Shown piece by piece: positions 1-9,500 of a stretch of DNA of 64,000 nucleotides. Source of the DNA: Ruminococcus sp. HUN007 (GTDB lineage Bacteria; Bacillota; Clostridia; Oscillospirales; Ruminococcaceae); assembly GCF_000712055.1 (NCBI RefSeq), contig NZ_JOOA01000002.1, positions 992,001 to 1,056,000 of the forward strand, read 5' to 3'. The translations under genes and the position numbers were made by a program. The notes under the pieces are model-generated. The model was not told the origin of the DNA. It made no database searches and worked only from the letters and a program-made list of their open reading frames with translations. Numbering within the stretch: the first letter of the stretch is position 1; every line of letters begins with the position of its first letter.

Positions 1-676
1 TAAAGCATCTTGCAAGGTTGTCATAAAACGTGATATGCAGTGAGCGATATCCCGAAGAACGCGGAGCTTTTACATAGTCCCTGTAATAGGACAGATTTTC
101 TCTGCTTAAAGGCCCCGGATCTTCAGACGGCTTTACCCCTGAGGGTTCCGCAGTAAAGCCTCTTTCTTCAAGAAATTCAGGAAGAGTATTTGCTATCTCG
201 TACAGATACTGTAATTCCAGTTCTTCTTTGCTTGCATCTAACGGAATATGGCACTGCGGAAGAGATATCACAATACGGTAGGCAATAAGATCCCGGAAAC
301 AGGAAAGACTGCTTTTTATTTCAGCTTCACCCGGATATCGGCCGTTCGATCTGAAATATTCGTAAATGTATTCCAGTATATATCCGTTAAACTTCTCCTC
401 TGCTCTTATCAGAGATTTTATCCTTCCTTTAAATGTAAAAGCAAGGAACGGATATTTCTGCGTCATGTACTTATAGAATTCCTTTATTCTCTGCGATTGC
501 GAGGTAAGGAAGTCATTATGCTCCAGCAGCTCTGTTATCTGTATAAGAAAATTGCTGTGAGCAAGATCGATTGAGTTGTGTTCTTTTATTGCTGATCTTT
601 TTAAGTCCGATGAATACTGATGCAGTATTTTAAGCACAGTGTCACCGGAATACATATAATCGTTTAATGAAACCAT
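1..676 (-). CDS. RelA/SpoT-domain (p)ppGpp synthetase-like protein, 3' end outside window
   Basis: This open frame runs off the left edge without a stop; about 225 residues are visible. The translation starts MVSLNDYMYSGD and contains FKGRIKSLIRAEEKFN, then RDLIAYRIVISLP, then SSGYRSLHITFYD. These match the basic, R-D-x-x-x-x-R and G-Y-x-S-L-H blocks of the RelA/SpoT synthetase fold, which transfers pyrophosphate from ATP to GDP or GTP. No HD hydrolase domain precedes it, so it is probably a small alarmone synthetase or a RelA/SpoT-domain protein, not a full Rel. The ATG is preceded by GGAGA at a good distance. A sigma-70-like promoter and a terminator-like hairpin lie upstream. The family call is fairly safe; the exact activity is inferred. 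Confidence 0.75.
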   Translation of the reverse strand, partial: MVSLNDYMYSGDTVLKILHQYSSDLKRSAIKEHNSIDLAHSNFLIQITELLEHNDFLTSQSQRIKEFYKYMTQKYPFLAFTFKGRIKSLIRAEEKFNGYILEYIYEYFRSNGRYPGEAEIKSSLSCFRDLIAYRIVISLPQCHIPLDASKEELELQYLYEIANTLPEFLEERGFTAEPSGVKPSEDPGPLSRENLSYYRDYVKAPRSSGYRSLHITFYDNLARCF

Positions 677-802
677 AACTTTTCTCCATAAATCGAAGCT
701 GTCGCTAAAGCATCAGCTCCGGGTATCAGACAATTTACAGGAAGTTCGTCGCTTTTGCCCTGCCGTTCCTGTCACTCCGTCCGAATTTGTTTTTCAGGTA
801 AA

Positions 803-838
803 AGAAGGCGCTTCTCCATCATAAGAGAAGCGCCCTTG
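803..838 (-). terminator. Terminator-like hairpin in the leader of the RelA/SpoT-like gene
   Basis: A 10-bp perfect stem, GGCGCTTCTC (807-816) with GAGAAGCGCC (825-834), and an 8-nt loop. Read on the minus strand the stem is followed by TTCTTTTA. It lies between the predicted promoter (856-884) and the start codon at 676, so it could be an attenuator. It could instead end a transcript from either strand. Confidence 0.5.
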
Positions 839-855
839 CTTGTTTTGTTACCACT

Positions 856-884
856 ATTCTATCACATAAGCTGCTCATTGTCAA
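856..884 (-). promoter_or_regulatory. Sigma-70-type promoter for the RelA/SpoT-like gene
   Basis: On the minus strand TTGACA (879-884) is separated by 17 bp from TAGAAT (856-861). The predicted start, near 849, gives a leader of about 170 nt containing the 803-838 hairpin. Confidence 0.6.
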
Positions 885-924
885 CGCTTATCTTTTTTTA
901 CGTCTGATACCTTTTATATGCTGA

Positions 925-963
925 AAAGGCGGTAATCTCTCATTGTGGGGTGATTACGCCTTT
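925..963. other. Intergenic hairpin
   Basis: AAAGGCGGTAATC (925-937) pairs with GATTACGCCTTT (952-963) with a one-base bulge. No T-run follows on either strand. The rest of 885-1083 shows nothing else recognisable. Confidence 0.35.
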
Positions 964-1083
964 GGAATTATTATTATATCATTTTATGCTGACGGTATCA
1001 TTCAGAAACCCATAAAAAAGCAGACGCCAGCTCAAAAACGAACTGACATCCGCTAAGTTTTCAACTAATTTCCGAAAAACAGT

Positions 1084-1537
1084 TTATGCTGTCTTATACT
1101 TGTTATAGGTCTCTTCATCAAGTTTTGCGAGCTTTAATGCTTTTTCTAAAGTACAACCATCATTAATAAGATCATTAACAAATTCAACTTTAGTCATAGT
1201 CGTTTCTTTCTCCGCATATTCTTTTGCATATTCTTTTGCATATTCTTCTACTGCACTGCACATGTCGGTTACCTCCCTGTTAAAATTTTTCTGCTTTTTT
1301 ACTGCATCAGATAATGGTCCGAATCTGTTGTCTTCCGGGTCTGCTGTTTTGAAATACTGGAGCATTTCCGAAAGCTTGGAACCATCTTTTACTTCTGCGT
1401 TTAAATAGATCTCGTGAACTTTGTTATTTAGATACATTACCTTCTGTATAAGGGATTCTCGAAAGTTTGCCCCAGAAGTTCATGCTATTCCTATCCATCT
1501 CCGCAAAATACGTATCAAACGCTTCTTTCATGCTCAT
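1084..1537 (-). pseudogene. Rpn/PD-(D/E)XK family nuclease C-terminal remnant, frameshifted
   Basis: The 117-residue frame from 1437 reads like the C-terminal part of Rpn (recombination-promoting nuclease, PD-(D/E)XK transposase-like) proteins: EIYLNAEVKDGSKLSEMLQY, then a charged EEYAKEYAKEYAEKE repeat and a final small helical region. A start with a good AGGAG site lies upstream at 1537, in another frame that encodes MSMKEAFDTYFAEMDRNSMN and ends at 1424. Removing one G from the G4 run at 1470-1473 joins the two into about 150 residues. Even so the N-terminal nuclease core is absent, so this is a remnant or a truncated paralogue of the Rpn gene at 47.9 kb. The joining is inference. Confidence 0.55.
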
Positions 1538-1706
1538 GGCAATCGTCTCCTATGTTGTTATTGTTCGGAATTAAAATTTGTATACATTAAATCAAACACA
1601 CAACTTAATGTTTCCAGAATTCATATGCGCTCTGTGCATCTGAATTTTCAATTGTGCCGCAGGCACCACCTTCATTATCTGACTATCTCTTGCCTTTTTT
1701 CTGTTT

Positions 1707-2150
1707 TCAGGAAGAATTCCGCTGCTGAAATTCAGCCAGTTGATCTGTAAGCTGCTTTGCAGTTCGCCGTTCAAGCGTCCATTCGATCACATGGACGGCT
1801 GCAAACACGATAACGATACTGACTGATACACCAATGGCTGCAGTTACTGTTTCACTGTTAATTTCGCTTTCTGCAAATATCACGGCGATCACAATGACAA
1901 TATCCAGTAATAGTTGTATCGCCTTGCGGAATAACAGCTGTCTGATCGTCAGCTCTTTTGATGAATATGTTATCAACGTCGGGATCAAGGTGAGAAAGCC
2001 TAATATCAGTGGCGATAAATACGCATCATAGCCGAATGTCTGCTCCGGTCGGAATATCATTCCTGTTGCAAATATCGCAGCATTTATAAGTGTAACGGAT
2101 ATAAAATAACTGTTCGCTATTTCCTTGATACGGTCTTTCATTTGTTTCAC
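1707..2150 (-). CDS. DUF3021 family membrane protein
   Basis: A 147-residue protein with four hydrophobic segments (roughly residues 15-35, 44-64, 78-94 and 104-122) and a basic, Gln-rich tail. Size, topology and position directly after a LytTR regulator match DUF3021 proteins, which are commonly paired with small LytTR regulators and may tune them from the membrane. Its ATG overlaps the stop of the regulator gene by 4 bp (ATGA), so the pair is translationally coupled. Molecular function is not established. Confidence 0.75.
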   Translation of the reverse strand: MKQMKDRIKEIANSYFISVTLINAAIFATGMIFRPEQTFGYDAYLSPLILGFLTLIPTLITYSSKELTIRQLLFRKAIQLLLDIVIVIAVIFAESEINSETVTAAIGVSVSIVIVFAAVHVIEWTLERRTAKQLTDQLAEFQQRNSS

Positions 2151-2584
2151 CCTTTCAGCCTTTCTTTGATATCAGGTACATATTTACGGGAAATGATGAC
2201 TTCCTCGCCGTTTGTCAGCTTGCAGAGAAAACGTCCGTTCAGCGCAGGGCTGATCGACACGATCTTCATCAGATTGATGATGACCGCTTTTGATATCCTC
2301 ACAAACCGTCTTGACGCAAGTACCTGTTCAAATTCGTAAAGCTTTTTGCGTGATTCATAACAGTCCTTCTCCAGATAAATGAACGTCCTGTCGTCAACCG
2401 ACTCAATATAGAAAATGTCCACAACAGGAAGCTGATACTGCCTGTCATTTTTTGTTCCTTCAACTGCACCCTGACGGGATTTTATAAATGAAACAATTTC
2501 ATTGATATTCTCATCGGTTTTGTGACAGCCGATCTCAATATAATCCTGACTGTTTTCTCCGATTTTGACAATTCTAATATCCAT
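2147..2584 (-). CDS. LytTR-type DNA-binding transcriptional regulator
   Basis: A 145-residue protein without a receiver domain. The second half is a LytTR DNA-binding domain: IFYIESVDDRTFIYLEKDCY, then LYEFEQVLASRRFVRISKAV, INLMKI and a final beta-rich NGEEVIISRKY block. Such stand-alone LytTR proteins bind direct repeats upstream of target operons and usually sit with a DUF3021 partner, as here. The gene follows the hydrolase gene by only 7 bp, so all three genes probably form one operon, read hydrolase, LytTR, DUF3021. A quorum or stress role is not shown by the sequence. Confidence 0.85.
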   Translation of the reverse strand: MDIRIVKIGENSQDYIEIGCHKTDENINEIVSFIKSRQGAVEGTKNDRQYQLPVVDIFYIESVDDRTFIYLEKDCYESRKKLYEFEQVLASRRFVRISKAVIINLMKIVSISPALNGRFLCKLTNGEEVIISRKYVPDIKERLKG

Positions 2585-2591
2585 AATCTCC

Positions 2592-3962
2592 TCAATAGTG
2601 TTCCTGTACGCTGAACTCTCCCTGTCCTTTCAGATAGCAGTTGTAAAAGTCGAGTATCAGCTTGTTAAGTGTATCCGTGCATTGTTCGGGTTCGATCTCT
2701 CCTGTGCCGAGCTTTTCAGCTAAGAAGGGCGATATAAGGGGGAGATCGGTGAAATTCATGTGACCTGCTCCGGCAAAATATGTCTGATACGCATTCACTG
2801 CATTTTTCTGCACTACATTATTGGCATAAATATATCCGATTTTTTCTGCCTCGATCGCATCAAAATGGGCTTTCTCATTTTCAATTTCAAGCAGCGGAGT
2901 GGTATATGCTTCTTCGTTGATGACATACTTGCCGTCTGCAAAGTCTATTTGCTCACCGACCATTGTACCGTCAATGTCGATGACAGCAGAAATATCGTCA
3001 CGCCGCCCGACTGTTACCGCAGTTGCACCGCCCAGCGAATGTCCCATCAGACCTATTTTATCAGTATTGATAAGCCGCACCACCGTTTCAAACTGTTCCG
3101 TATCGCCCTCGGTGAATGTCCAGTCTGAAAAATCATTTGCCGATACCGCCGATTTCAGTGTATCTAAGGCGAAATTCATGTCGGCAATGCGAAGTTCTAT
3201 CCATTCACATTCCGTTTTGAATACTTCTTCACGTTCAGTTTCTTCCGCATCACTGCTGCCGAGAGTCAGAGCATTCTGCATAAACTGACCGTCAACCATA
3301 ATAAGTTTGCCGGACGTATCATGTGTAAACAGGGAATGATAGGGGTGCTCGATGCTTGCGACCACATAGCCGTTGCTTGCAAGCTCCTGATATGCAGAAA
3401 TATTACTCTGATACCAGCCGAATGCACCGTGGCTGAATATCACAAGCGGAAGCGAATGATCTGTGATACTTTCCGATTCGGCAGGATAAAAAAGATGTAC
3501 GGGAACTTCACGAGCTGAACCGTCCTGCCCAAACTGTTCGGTTCTGCTGGTATCTGTCATGATAGCTGCGCAGGTCATGGGTGTATACTGTCCTGTCAGC
3601 GGTCTGCCTTTGTAGTTTTTGATAATAAAAGCAGGCATCAAAGCAAACACAAACATCATAGCACTGAGAATGAGACTTACGATTTTACCAGCTTTCGACT
3701 TTTTCTTTTCGTTCTTTCTGCTTGCGAGATACCTGATCCCTGCAAAAGCAAGTCTGAGCAGGAGAACAAAGAACAGTCCGATAAACCTGAACGTCAGGTC
3801 AATATCGGGAAACAACAGCATCACAGCAAAAGCAATAAGCTCGATCAAATCTGCAAGCAGACGTTTTTTGTTCCATTCTCTTTTTTTGGACAGCCTTGTG
3901 ATTTCTGCAATCAAAAATACGATCTCCAAAATGATCAGCACCGTTAAAAGAAGTAATGTCAT
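2592..3962 (-). CDS. Membrane-anchored alpha/beta hydrolase, PAF-acetylhydrolase/dienelactone-hydrolase-like
   Basis: The chosen start is an ATG at 3962 (456 residues); the frame can be extended to a TTG at 4025, but that has no clear ribosome site. The N-terminal about 130 residues hold several hydrophobic helices. The catalytic part has an oxyanion segment (LPLVIFSHGAFGWYQSN), the nucleophile elbow GHSLGGATA and a late His in GAGHMNF, as in PAF-acetylhydrolase-like serine esterases. An Asp in the AVIDIDGTM region may complete the triad. It is the first gene of the LytTR/DUF3021 operon, and its substrate is unknown. Antisense frames over this gene are shadows. Confidence 0.75.
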   Translation of the reverse strand: MTLLLLTVLIILEIVFLIAEITRLSKKREWNKKRLLADLIELIAFAVMLLFPDIDLTFRFIGLFFVLLLRLAFAGIRYLASRKNEKKKSKAGKIVSLILSAMMFVFALMPAFIIKNYKGRPLTGQYTPMTCAAIMTDTSRTEQFGQDGSAREVPVHLFYPAESESITDHSLPLVIFSHGAFGWYQSNISAYQELASNGYVVASIEHPYHSLFTHDTSGKLIMVDGQFMQNALTLGSSDAEETEREEVFKTECEWIELRIADMNFALDTLKSAVSANDFSDWTFTEGDTEQFETVVRLINTDKIGLMGHSLGGATAVTVGRRDDISAVIDIDGTMVGEQIDFADGKYVINEEAYTTPLLEIENEKAHFDAIEAEKIGYIYANNVVQKNAVNAYQTYFAGAGHMNFTDLPLISPFLAEKLGTGEIEPEQCTDTLNKLILDFYNCYLKGQGEFSVQEHY

Positions 3963-4094
3963 ATCAGCACGACCTTTCATGTGTTTTACTGACATTATCT
4001 TACTACAAAAAGGAACGCTTTTCAAGCAAAAAGCGATAAGATGCAGAAATCGGGGGTAAGATGCATAATGTAACGCTAAATATGATGCTGAGAA

Positions 4095-5153
4095 TTATCT
4101 TTGTGATTTTATCCATGCGAGACGTTTCATTCTGGTATATTTGGCGCCTCTGAAGGCTGTGTATATCACATAGAGTTCAAGTACAATAAGCGGAAAAGCA
4201 TAAATAATCAGTTCAGTATAATGCCCAAGGGAACACAAGATATAACACAGGCCTAATATAATCAGATTCACCGGAACAAATGTGCAAAAGTAAAACGCTG
4301 GTCCTTTTCTGCCGGCATTCTTTTCTTCCATATCAAGAAATTCTTCGAATGAGATCTCCGGTTTTCCTTCCCGTACATTTTTTTCGTTAATATTTTTAAA
4401 TTTCTTCTGTTCCAGATCATCGAAATTTTTATATGATCTGCTTCCAGGTTTACACTGCTCTTCAATAAGTGCTTCAAGCCTTTCCCTGTTTATTTTTCTC
4501 TTTTCACAGGCAAGCATAAAATACACAACAGAAGCAGCCCCACTGCAGATAAAATATATCAGTACCGTCAGGACACTGCACGTACCGTTTTCATATTCTC
4601 TGAAAAACTGACTGTATACTACCATCCACGGCAAAATACACGCTGCAATAGCGTAATATCTGAACATTCTGTATTTTTCACGGCTGACATTTATATACTT
4701 GCTTACAATAATTTTTCCGACAGCTATTATCGCCAGATATGCTCCAATCCAGCAGATGAAATACCACGGTGTTGCATTTATCTTATAAGTAAACAGATTT
4801 ATTTTTTCGCCTTCCATGATTTTCATCAGAACATTAAAAAGATCCTTTGCACATCTTCCAAAGCATATAATAAGTACAGCAATGGTGTATTCAAGCACGC
4901 TGATTATCCTGCTTTTTATGCTTACTTCCGAACAGAGATCAGAACAGAACTTCATTATATCTTTTCCGATGACATTCTCGACTGTTCTTCCGTCTTTCTG
5001 AGCTGAAAGAAAAATATCTATAACATCGTTCAGTATTTCCTCCTGTCTCAGCGAATCGATAATATTCGAATTTACATAATCCTCGACCTTACCGAAAGCT
5101 TCACTGTACTCCGGTACAAGATTCTTTTTATATTTCGTATATGAGTTATACAT
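4095..5153 (-). CDS. DUF1048-like multi-spanning membrane protein
   Basis: 352 residues. The N-terminal 90 residues are soluble and resemble the DUF1048 region found in proteins paired with PadR regulators (VPEYSEAFGKVEDYVNSN, then GRTVENVIGKDIMKFCSDL). Six or more hydrophobic segments follow, interrupted by a charged cytoplasmic stretch near residues 220-275. The start has a GGAGG site 6 bp upstream. It lies 21 bp behind the padR stop, so it is the likely regulated partner in a PadR operon. Actual function, perhaps envelope stress or transport, is unknown. Confidence 0.65.
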   Translation of the reverse strand: MYNSYTKYKKNLVPEYSEAFGKVEDYVNSNIIDSLRQEEILNDVIDIFLSAQKDGRTVENVIGKDIMKFCSDLCSEVSIKSRIISVLEYTIAVLIICFGRCAKDLFNVLMKIMEGEKINLFTYKINATPWYFICWIGAYLAIIAVGKIIVSKYINVSREKYRMFRYYAIAACILPWMVVYSQFFREYENGTCSVLTVLIYFICSGAASVVYFMLACEKRKINRERLEALIEEQCKPGSRSYKNFDDLEQKKFKNINEKNVREGKPEISFEEFLDMEEKNAGRKGPAFYFCTFVPVNLIILGLCYILCSLGHYTELIIYAFPLIVLELYVIYTAFRGAKYTRMKRLAWIKSQR

Positions 5154-5174
5154 ATCCGTACCTCCTTCAAATCG

Positions 5175-5514
5175 TTACACATTATCTGCCGGAACATCGT
5201 CATAGAGCAGAGTCTCCGCACTCCGGCTTATTTTTCTGTATCTTTCTTTAAAATCTGACAAGGCGTCTGAACCTTCATCTGTTATGCTGTAGTACTTGCG
5301 TACAGGTCCGAGCGGTGATTTCGCCCTGCGGCATTTTTATCAGCTTATTCTTGTCAAGCCTTGTAAGCACCGGATAGAGTGTCCCCTCTCCGATATCATC
5401 AAAACCAGCTTTTTCAAGTTCACCGATTATCTCGTAGCCGTAGGTCTCACCTTTAGCGATTACCGCAAGTACGCAGCCCTCAAGGACGCCCTTCAGAAGC
5501 TGTGCATTATCCAT
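5175..5514 (-). CDS. PadR family transcriptional repressor, frameshifted
   Basis: The N-terminal part (LLKGVLEGCVLAVIAKGETY, then DIGEGTLYPVLTRLDKNKLI) is a PadR winged helix. The frame then runs into a false stop. In the next frame the expected continuation SPLGPVRKYYSITDEGSDAL appears and ends at 5175. Removing one base from the T5 run at 5334-5338 restores a normal 112-residue PadR. The start at 5514 is chosen over 5523 because the AAAGG site fits it. PadR proteins repress their own operon through an inverted repeat, and two such sites lie upstream (5538-5602). The frameshift is either a real lesion or a homopolymer error. Confidence 0.8.
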
Positions 5515-5537
5515 GGTAAACATCCTTTCCGGTGTTC

Positions 5538-5602
5538 ACTACTTTGCATTGTTTAGTAGTTTGATTATATTGTAGCATAACTACTTTGCTTTGTCAAGTA
5601 GT
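5538..5602. promoter_or_regulatory. Twin PadR-type operators
   Basis: Two nearly identical 23-bp imperfect palindromes occupy 5538-5560 and 5580-5602. Each opens with ACTACTTTG and closes with AGTAGT. Their centres are 42 bp apart, four helical turns, so two repressor dimers could bind the same face of the DNA. They lie just upstream of padR and are probably its autoregulatory operators. Confidence 0.65.
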
Positions 5603-5671
5603 AACCCTGTGAAAATCCGTGGATAAGAAGAAGCGCAGGCATGTTGTTTTCGACTTCGCCTCAGAATATAG

Positions 5672-5716
5672 AAAACAGCCGCAGATGTTACCGTTCATAA
5701 CATCTGCGGCTGTTTT
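5672..5716 (-). terminator. Rho-independent terminator of the dockerin YGPP gene
   Basis: A perfect 19-bp stem (5672-5690 with 5698-5716) and a 7-nt loop, 28 bp beyond the stop of the gene at 5745. The stem ends in T-rich DNA on the minus strand. On the plus strand it is also followed by T-rich sequence, so it may be bidirectional. Confidence 0.8.
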
Positions 5717-5744
5717 ATCTTTAGTAAAAAACTGAAAAATCCAG

Positions 5745-6392
5745 TTAATGTTCAAATTGTTCTAATACTTCAGGCGGACCATATAACGTCCCCACCGGCT
5801 GATTCCAACGTGTTGTTTCCGGAAGTGTGGTTTCCGCTTCAGTTGTAACTTCTTCAGGAGAAGTGCTTACAAAGTAACCATCAGGCACTTCTGCACTTTG
5901 CGGACCGGATGAAAGGCCGTGCAGATACTGTTCCATCATTGCGATATCTGTCTTGTCCAGCTTGCCGTCCTGGTTGAGATCCGCGATATTCTTTTTGATC
6001 AGAGATAAATATTCACCATTCTGCTCCTTGACCGCAAGATCTTTCATTTCGATAAGATCAGCAATATCTACGCTGTTATCCATATTGACATTACCAAAGC
6101 CATGAAGAGCACTCGGCGGGCCGTATAAAGGCATAGCAGATGACACAACCGGTTCGTAGGTCGTCGTTTCTTCAGGCATTGTCTCTACAGGTGTAGTTGT
6201 TACTGCAGGCGTTGTACCTGTTTCCTCTTCTGCTTCCGATTCGGCTGAAGTAAAGTAACCCGGAGGCGGACCGTACACCGCCGCCATAGCCGACACATCA
6301 TCAGCATAAGAATCCGGCTGAATACGCGTTGCCACTGCACATGCAGCTGAAAGGACTGCTGCTGTGAGCATTGTTTTATTAGTCTTTTTCAA
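5745..6392 (-). CDS. Small secreted dockerin protein with repeated YGPP motifs
   Basis: 215 residues from a TTG start at 6392, chosen because GAGGGGG lies 9 bp upstream. A short signal-like N-terminus (MKKTNKTMLTAAVLSAACAV) precedes a Thr/Glu-rich low-complexity region. A dockerin module spans about residues 99-159, with two Ca-binding loops (NMDNSVDIADL and NQDGKLDKTDI). The motif YGPP occurs three times (residues 40-43, 90-93 and 204-207) and GYF twice, flanking the dockerin. No catalytic domain is present. The dockerin predicts attachment to a cellulosomal scaffoldin; the role of the YGPP-bearing arms is unknown. It sits downstream of the GH9 cluster but has its own promoter and terminator. 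Confidence 0.75.
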   Translation of the reverse strand: MKKTNKTMLTAAVLSAACAVATRIQPDSYADDVSAMAAVYGPPPGYFTSAESEAEEETGTTPAVTTTPVETMPEETTTYEPVVSSAMPLYGPPSALHGFGNVNMDNSVDIADLIEMKDLAVKEQNGEYLSLIKKNIADLNQDGKLDKTDIAMMEQYLHGLSSGPQSAEVPDGYFVSTSPEEVTTEAETTLPETTRWNQPVGTLYGPPEVLEQFEH

Positions 6393-6441
6393 TGTTTGTA
6401 ACCCCCTCTTGATAATCAGTACAAACTACTTATCAAATAAC

Positions 6442-6470
6442 ATTTTATCACTTTTGAGTGGAACAATCAA
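6442..6470 (-). promoter_or_regulatory. Promoter of the dockerin YGPP gene
   Basis: Minus-strand TTGATT (6465-6470), a 17-bp spacer and TAAAAT (6442-6447), about 50 bp upstream of the TTG start. Confidence 0.6.
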
Positions 6471-6506
6471 CACTATCCGCGAAAAACCGCAAATAATGGA
6501 AAGACA

Positions 6507-6540
6507 CAAAAAAGCCTCGTGCCAGTAAAGGCATGAGGCT
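6507..6540 (-). terminator. Terminator of the first GH9 gene
   Basis: AGCCTCGTGCC (6513-6523) pairs with GGCATGAGGCT (6530-6540) with one wobble. On the minus strand a T6 run follows. Confidence 0.8.
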
Positions 6541-6552
6541 CTGCAATCTAAT

Positions 6553-6576
6553 CGGTGAGCTGCCTGCGGCAGCTTA
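6553..6576. repeat. Short AGCTGCC/GGCAGCT hairpin repeat, copy 1
   Basis: A compact hairpin, AGCTGCC-nnn-GGCAGCT, directly after the GH9 stop. Near-identical copies lie at 9831-9854 after the second GH9 gene and, more diverged, at 36315-36336. Confidence 0.6.
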
Positions 6577-6584
6577 TTATTGTA

Positions 6585-9500
6585 TCAAAGCTTATCTATT
6601 TTCTTTGAAAGATACTGTCTGATCCTTGCAAGGTCGGCAAGTGTAACCTCGCCGTCTTTGTCGATATCTGCGTTTTTATTCGCCTGTCCTTTGAGTTCTT
6701 CCCTGTCAACGAGAGCGATAGCAAGTGCAGAAAGATCTGTTACATCGATCTTTCCGTCGCAGTTTATATCACCGCGGGTGTCTTCTGATATGATCACAGG
6801 CTCTGCTGTCTGATCAGGTGAAGCCGTTGGTACCGGTGATGTTGTTGTTTCCGGCGGAACTGTCGGTGCAGGTGATTCTATCAGTTTCGGCGAAGCTGTA
6901 GGTGCTGGTGATTCTGTTGGTTCCGGAGAAACTGTCGGTTCCGGTTCAGATCCGGATGTAAGCGCATTTTTAGCGGCACCCTGCATGAAGGATGTCATCC
7001 ATGCAAGTGAAGCGTTGCCGGTCAGTGTCGTGTCATTGGTTGACCAGGACTCAGCTGAATCAACAAAGCACTGCTGTGCAGGCATATTTTTTCCGGTAAC
7101 GAATCCAAGAGATTTGATAAACGGATCATTTACCCATGCATTCGGTCCACTTGAAAGAACACCGTCAGGCGCAGTCGGATAACTGTGATCTATTGATCCT
7201 GCCCAGAAAGAGTGAAGCGGATTTTTAACAGCGTAATCACCGTATCCGGTTATGTAGGAAACTGACTTCGGATTGGTACCGAGAAGGTAGTCCATAGCAC
7301 CTGCCGCACCGTCAGCATATTTCTTGTCTCCGTCGATCAGATATGCATACGCCATGATGATACCATTGTTAAGAACCATGCTGTTACTGTTCTTAGTGTA
7401 ACCTTCAAGAACAAACCCTGGTTTCACACTGTAGACTGTGGTACCGAAAGCCATTTGTCTGCCGCGAAGAGGTACGCCGTAACCTTCTGATTCTTCTGTA
7501 TAAATATACTCATCAGCCGCAGCTGTCAGTGACTCACATATTTTATTATAAGCTTCATCACTCAGAAGATCTTTGTGAAGTGCAAGAGACATTGTTCCGA
7601 CTGCTGTCATAGAACCACATTTATACGATGCTAATGCACCGTCTTCACTGTTCTCTGCAAAATTAGCCTCTTCCGGGACAGTATACGCCTCCTCAAAGCT
7701 TTCAAGTTCCTTTAAGAACTTTTCCGCATTCTCCTTATCTCCGCGCTCACTTGCTGAAATGAACAGTTCGCACGCTGCCCAATATGCTTCGTCACTTACA
7801 TCTCTGTCACCGTAGGAATTCCTTTCGGAAGTCACTACGCTTCCCTTAGCATACAGTGAATCTTCACGCATCTGTTCTGCAGGTACGGTCATATCGCAAT
7901 ATTCTTCACCAAATATGTTTTCTACACTTACCGGAGTCATATCTGGTTCATAGTAAGCCTTCTCATAAGCCTCGAATGCTTCCAGAGCACTCTTATAATA
8001 CTCATCGGCCTTATCCTCATCATACTGTTCCCACAGTCTTGCACCCTGGGCTGCACATGCAGCATAGCTCAGCGTTGCCGCAAACGTCGGAGGTTTTGCT
8101 ATTCTGTTATACCAGTCATCAAGATCCAGCTCATAAGCCGGCACACTGTCAGCAATACCGTCCCACTTGTAATCACGCATTTCATGCAGATACATTCCGG
8201 CTGCTTTTTCTCCCCATGCAGGATCATTCTCCGGGACTTTCATCTGCTTCATCCAGTCGAGCTCATATGCAGCTTCGTCAAGGATATCCGGCATGCCGTT
8301 GCCGTTTTCAGGTATCACAACTGCACCTGAACCGTCAGAAAGATCAGCATTTCCGGAAAGAGCATTCACTTCAAACAGATTCTGAAGAGTCCAGACAGCC
8401 ATACCGCCTGAGATCATGCTCTTATAGTGATCGCCGGATTCAAACCAGCCGCCCTTTGTTGTTATTGTCGATGATCTGTATTTATCTTTCACTTCTTTTT
8501 CTGAAGTATAGTCATCCTTCCAGAGCGTCTGTACATAAGCCTTTTCCTGGTGATATGGTGTTTTGTGTGCAAGTTCAGATTTTTCCCCTGAAGTGATATA
8601 CTTCTCTTCGACATTCATATCTGAACGGCTCTGATAGAAGAAATTCAATGAATTCGTAAAAAGATCACCGGTTTCTAATGAATAAATATCATCACCTATT
8701 TCAAATTCCTGAGATCTGTAATCGCCGGATCTGATAAAATATCTGCCCGGTTCCGTAAATTCAGAAAAATCAAGTTTGCATACATTATCGCCGGAATCCT
8801 TATCCTTTACAGGGGTCGTCGATTTTCCTTTGAAAACAGCTTTTCCGCTTTCTGCATTCACCACTTCAAACTCCGCTGCTCCCGCAAGCTTTATCGCAGA
8901 AGCATCATGCAGAATATCACCGCTGTTGTCACCAAGAACTGCGACCTTTCTTCCGCCGGTATAATATCCGATCTGGTTTACTGAGATATAGTTGTTTTTA
9001 AGTCCGCTGTAGTCACGGCTTACATAACCGTAACTATTGTTTACCGGTTCAACCAGTACATCATCAGTTACATCACAAAGCGACATTTCATCGAACCAGA
9101 TCTCGTCGCCGTCTACAGCATTGCCGCCGTACATACTTCCCTTTGCATAGGAGAAACTCCATTCCACAGCTTCAAGATCCTTTGTAACTGTAAACTCACC
9201 CTTGTAGGTCTTCCATTCCGTACTCAGTTCAGTCGGCTTCGTAGCCCATTCGCCGCCCATATGAGGACCGTAATGGAATTCATCACCATCAAGTACCACG
9301 TACTCTTCGTCGCCCTTTATATTGCTTATCTTAGAACAGAGCTCCATGCCATCGCGTTTTACCCTTGCCATGAAACTTACTTCATAAGTATGTCCTGCAC
9401 GGAAATTAATATTTCTGTGACGAAGCTGAAGATCCCATTTCTCTCTGTCAGCCCCTGATGCAGAAAGGATCCTTATATGAAGTTCCCCGTCTCTTGTCAG

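Noticed and set aside
248..574. 108-residue plus-strand frame
   Set aside because: Antisense to the RelA/SpoT-like gene, which has conserved motifs; no ribosome site.
4025..4025. TTG start at 4025 for the hydrolase, giving 477 residues
   Set aside because: No ribosome site; the ATG at 3962 leads straight into a membrane helix and has a usable site.
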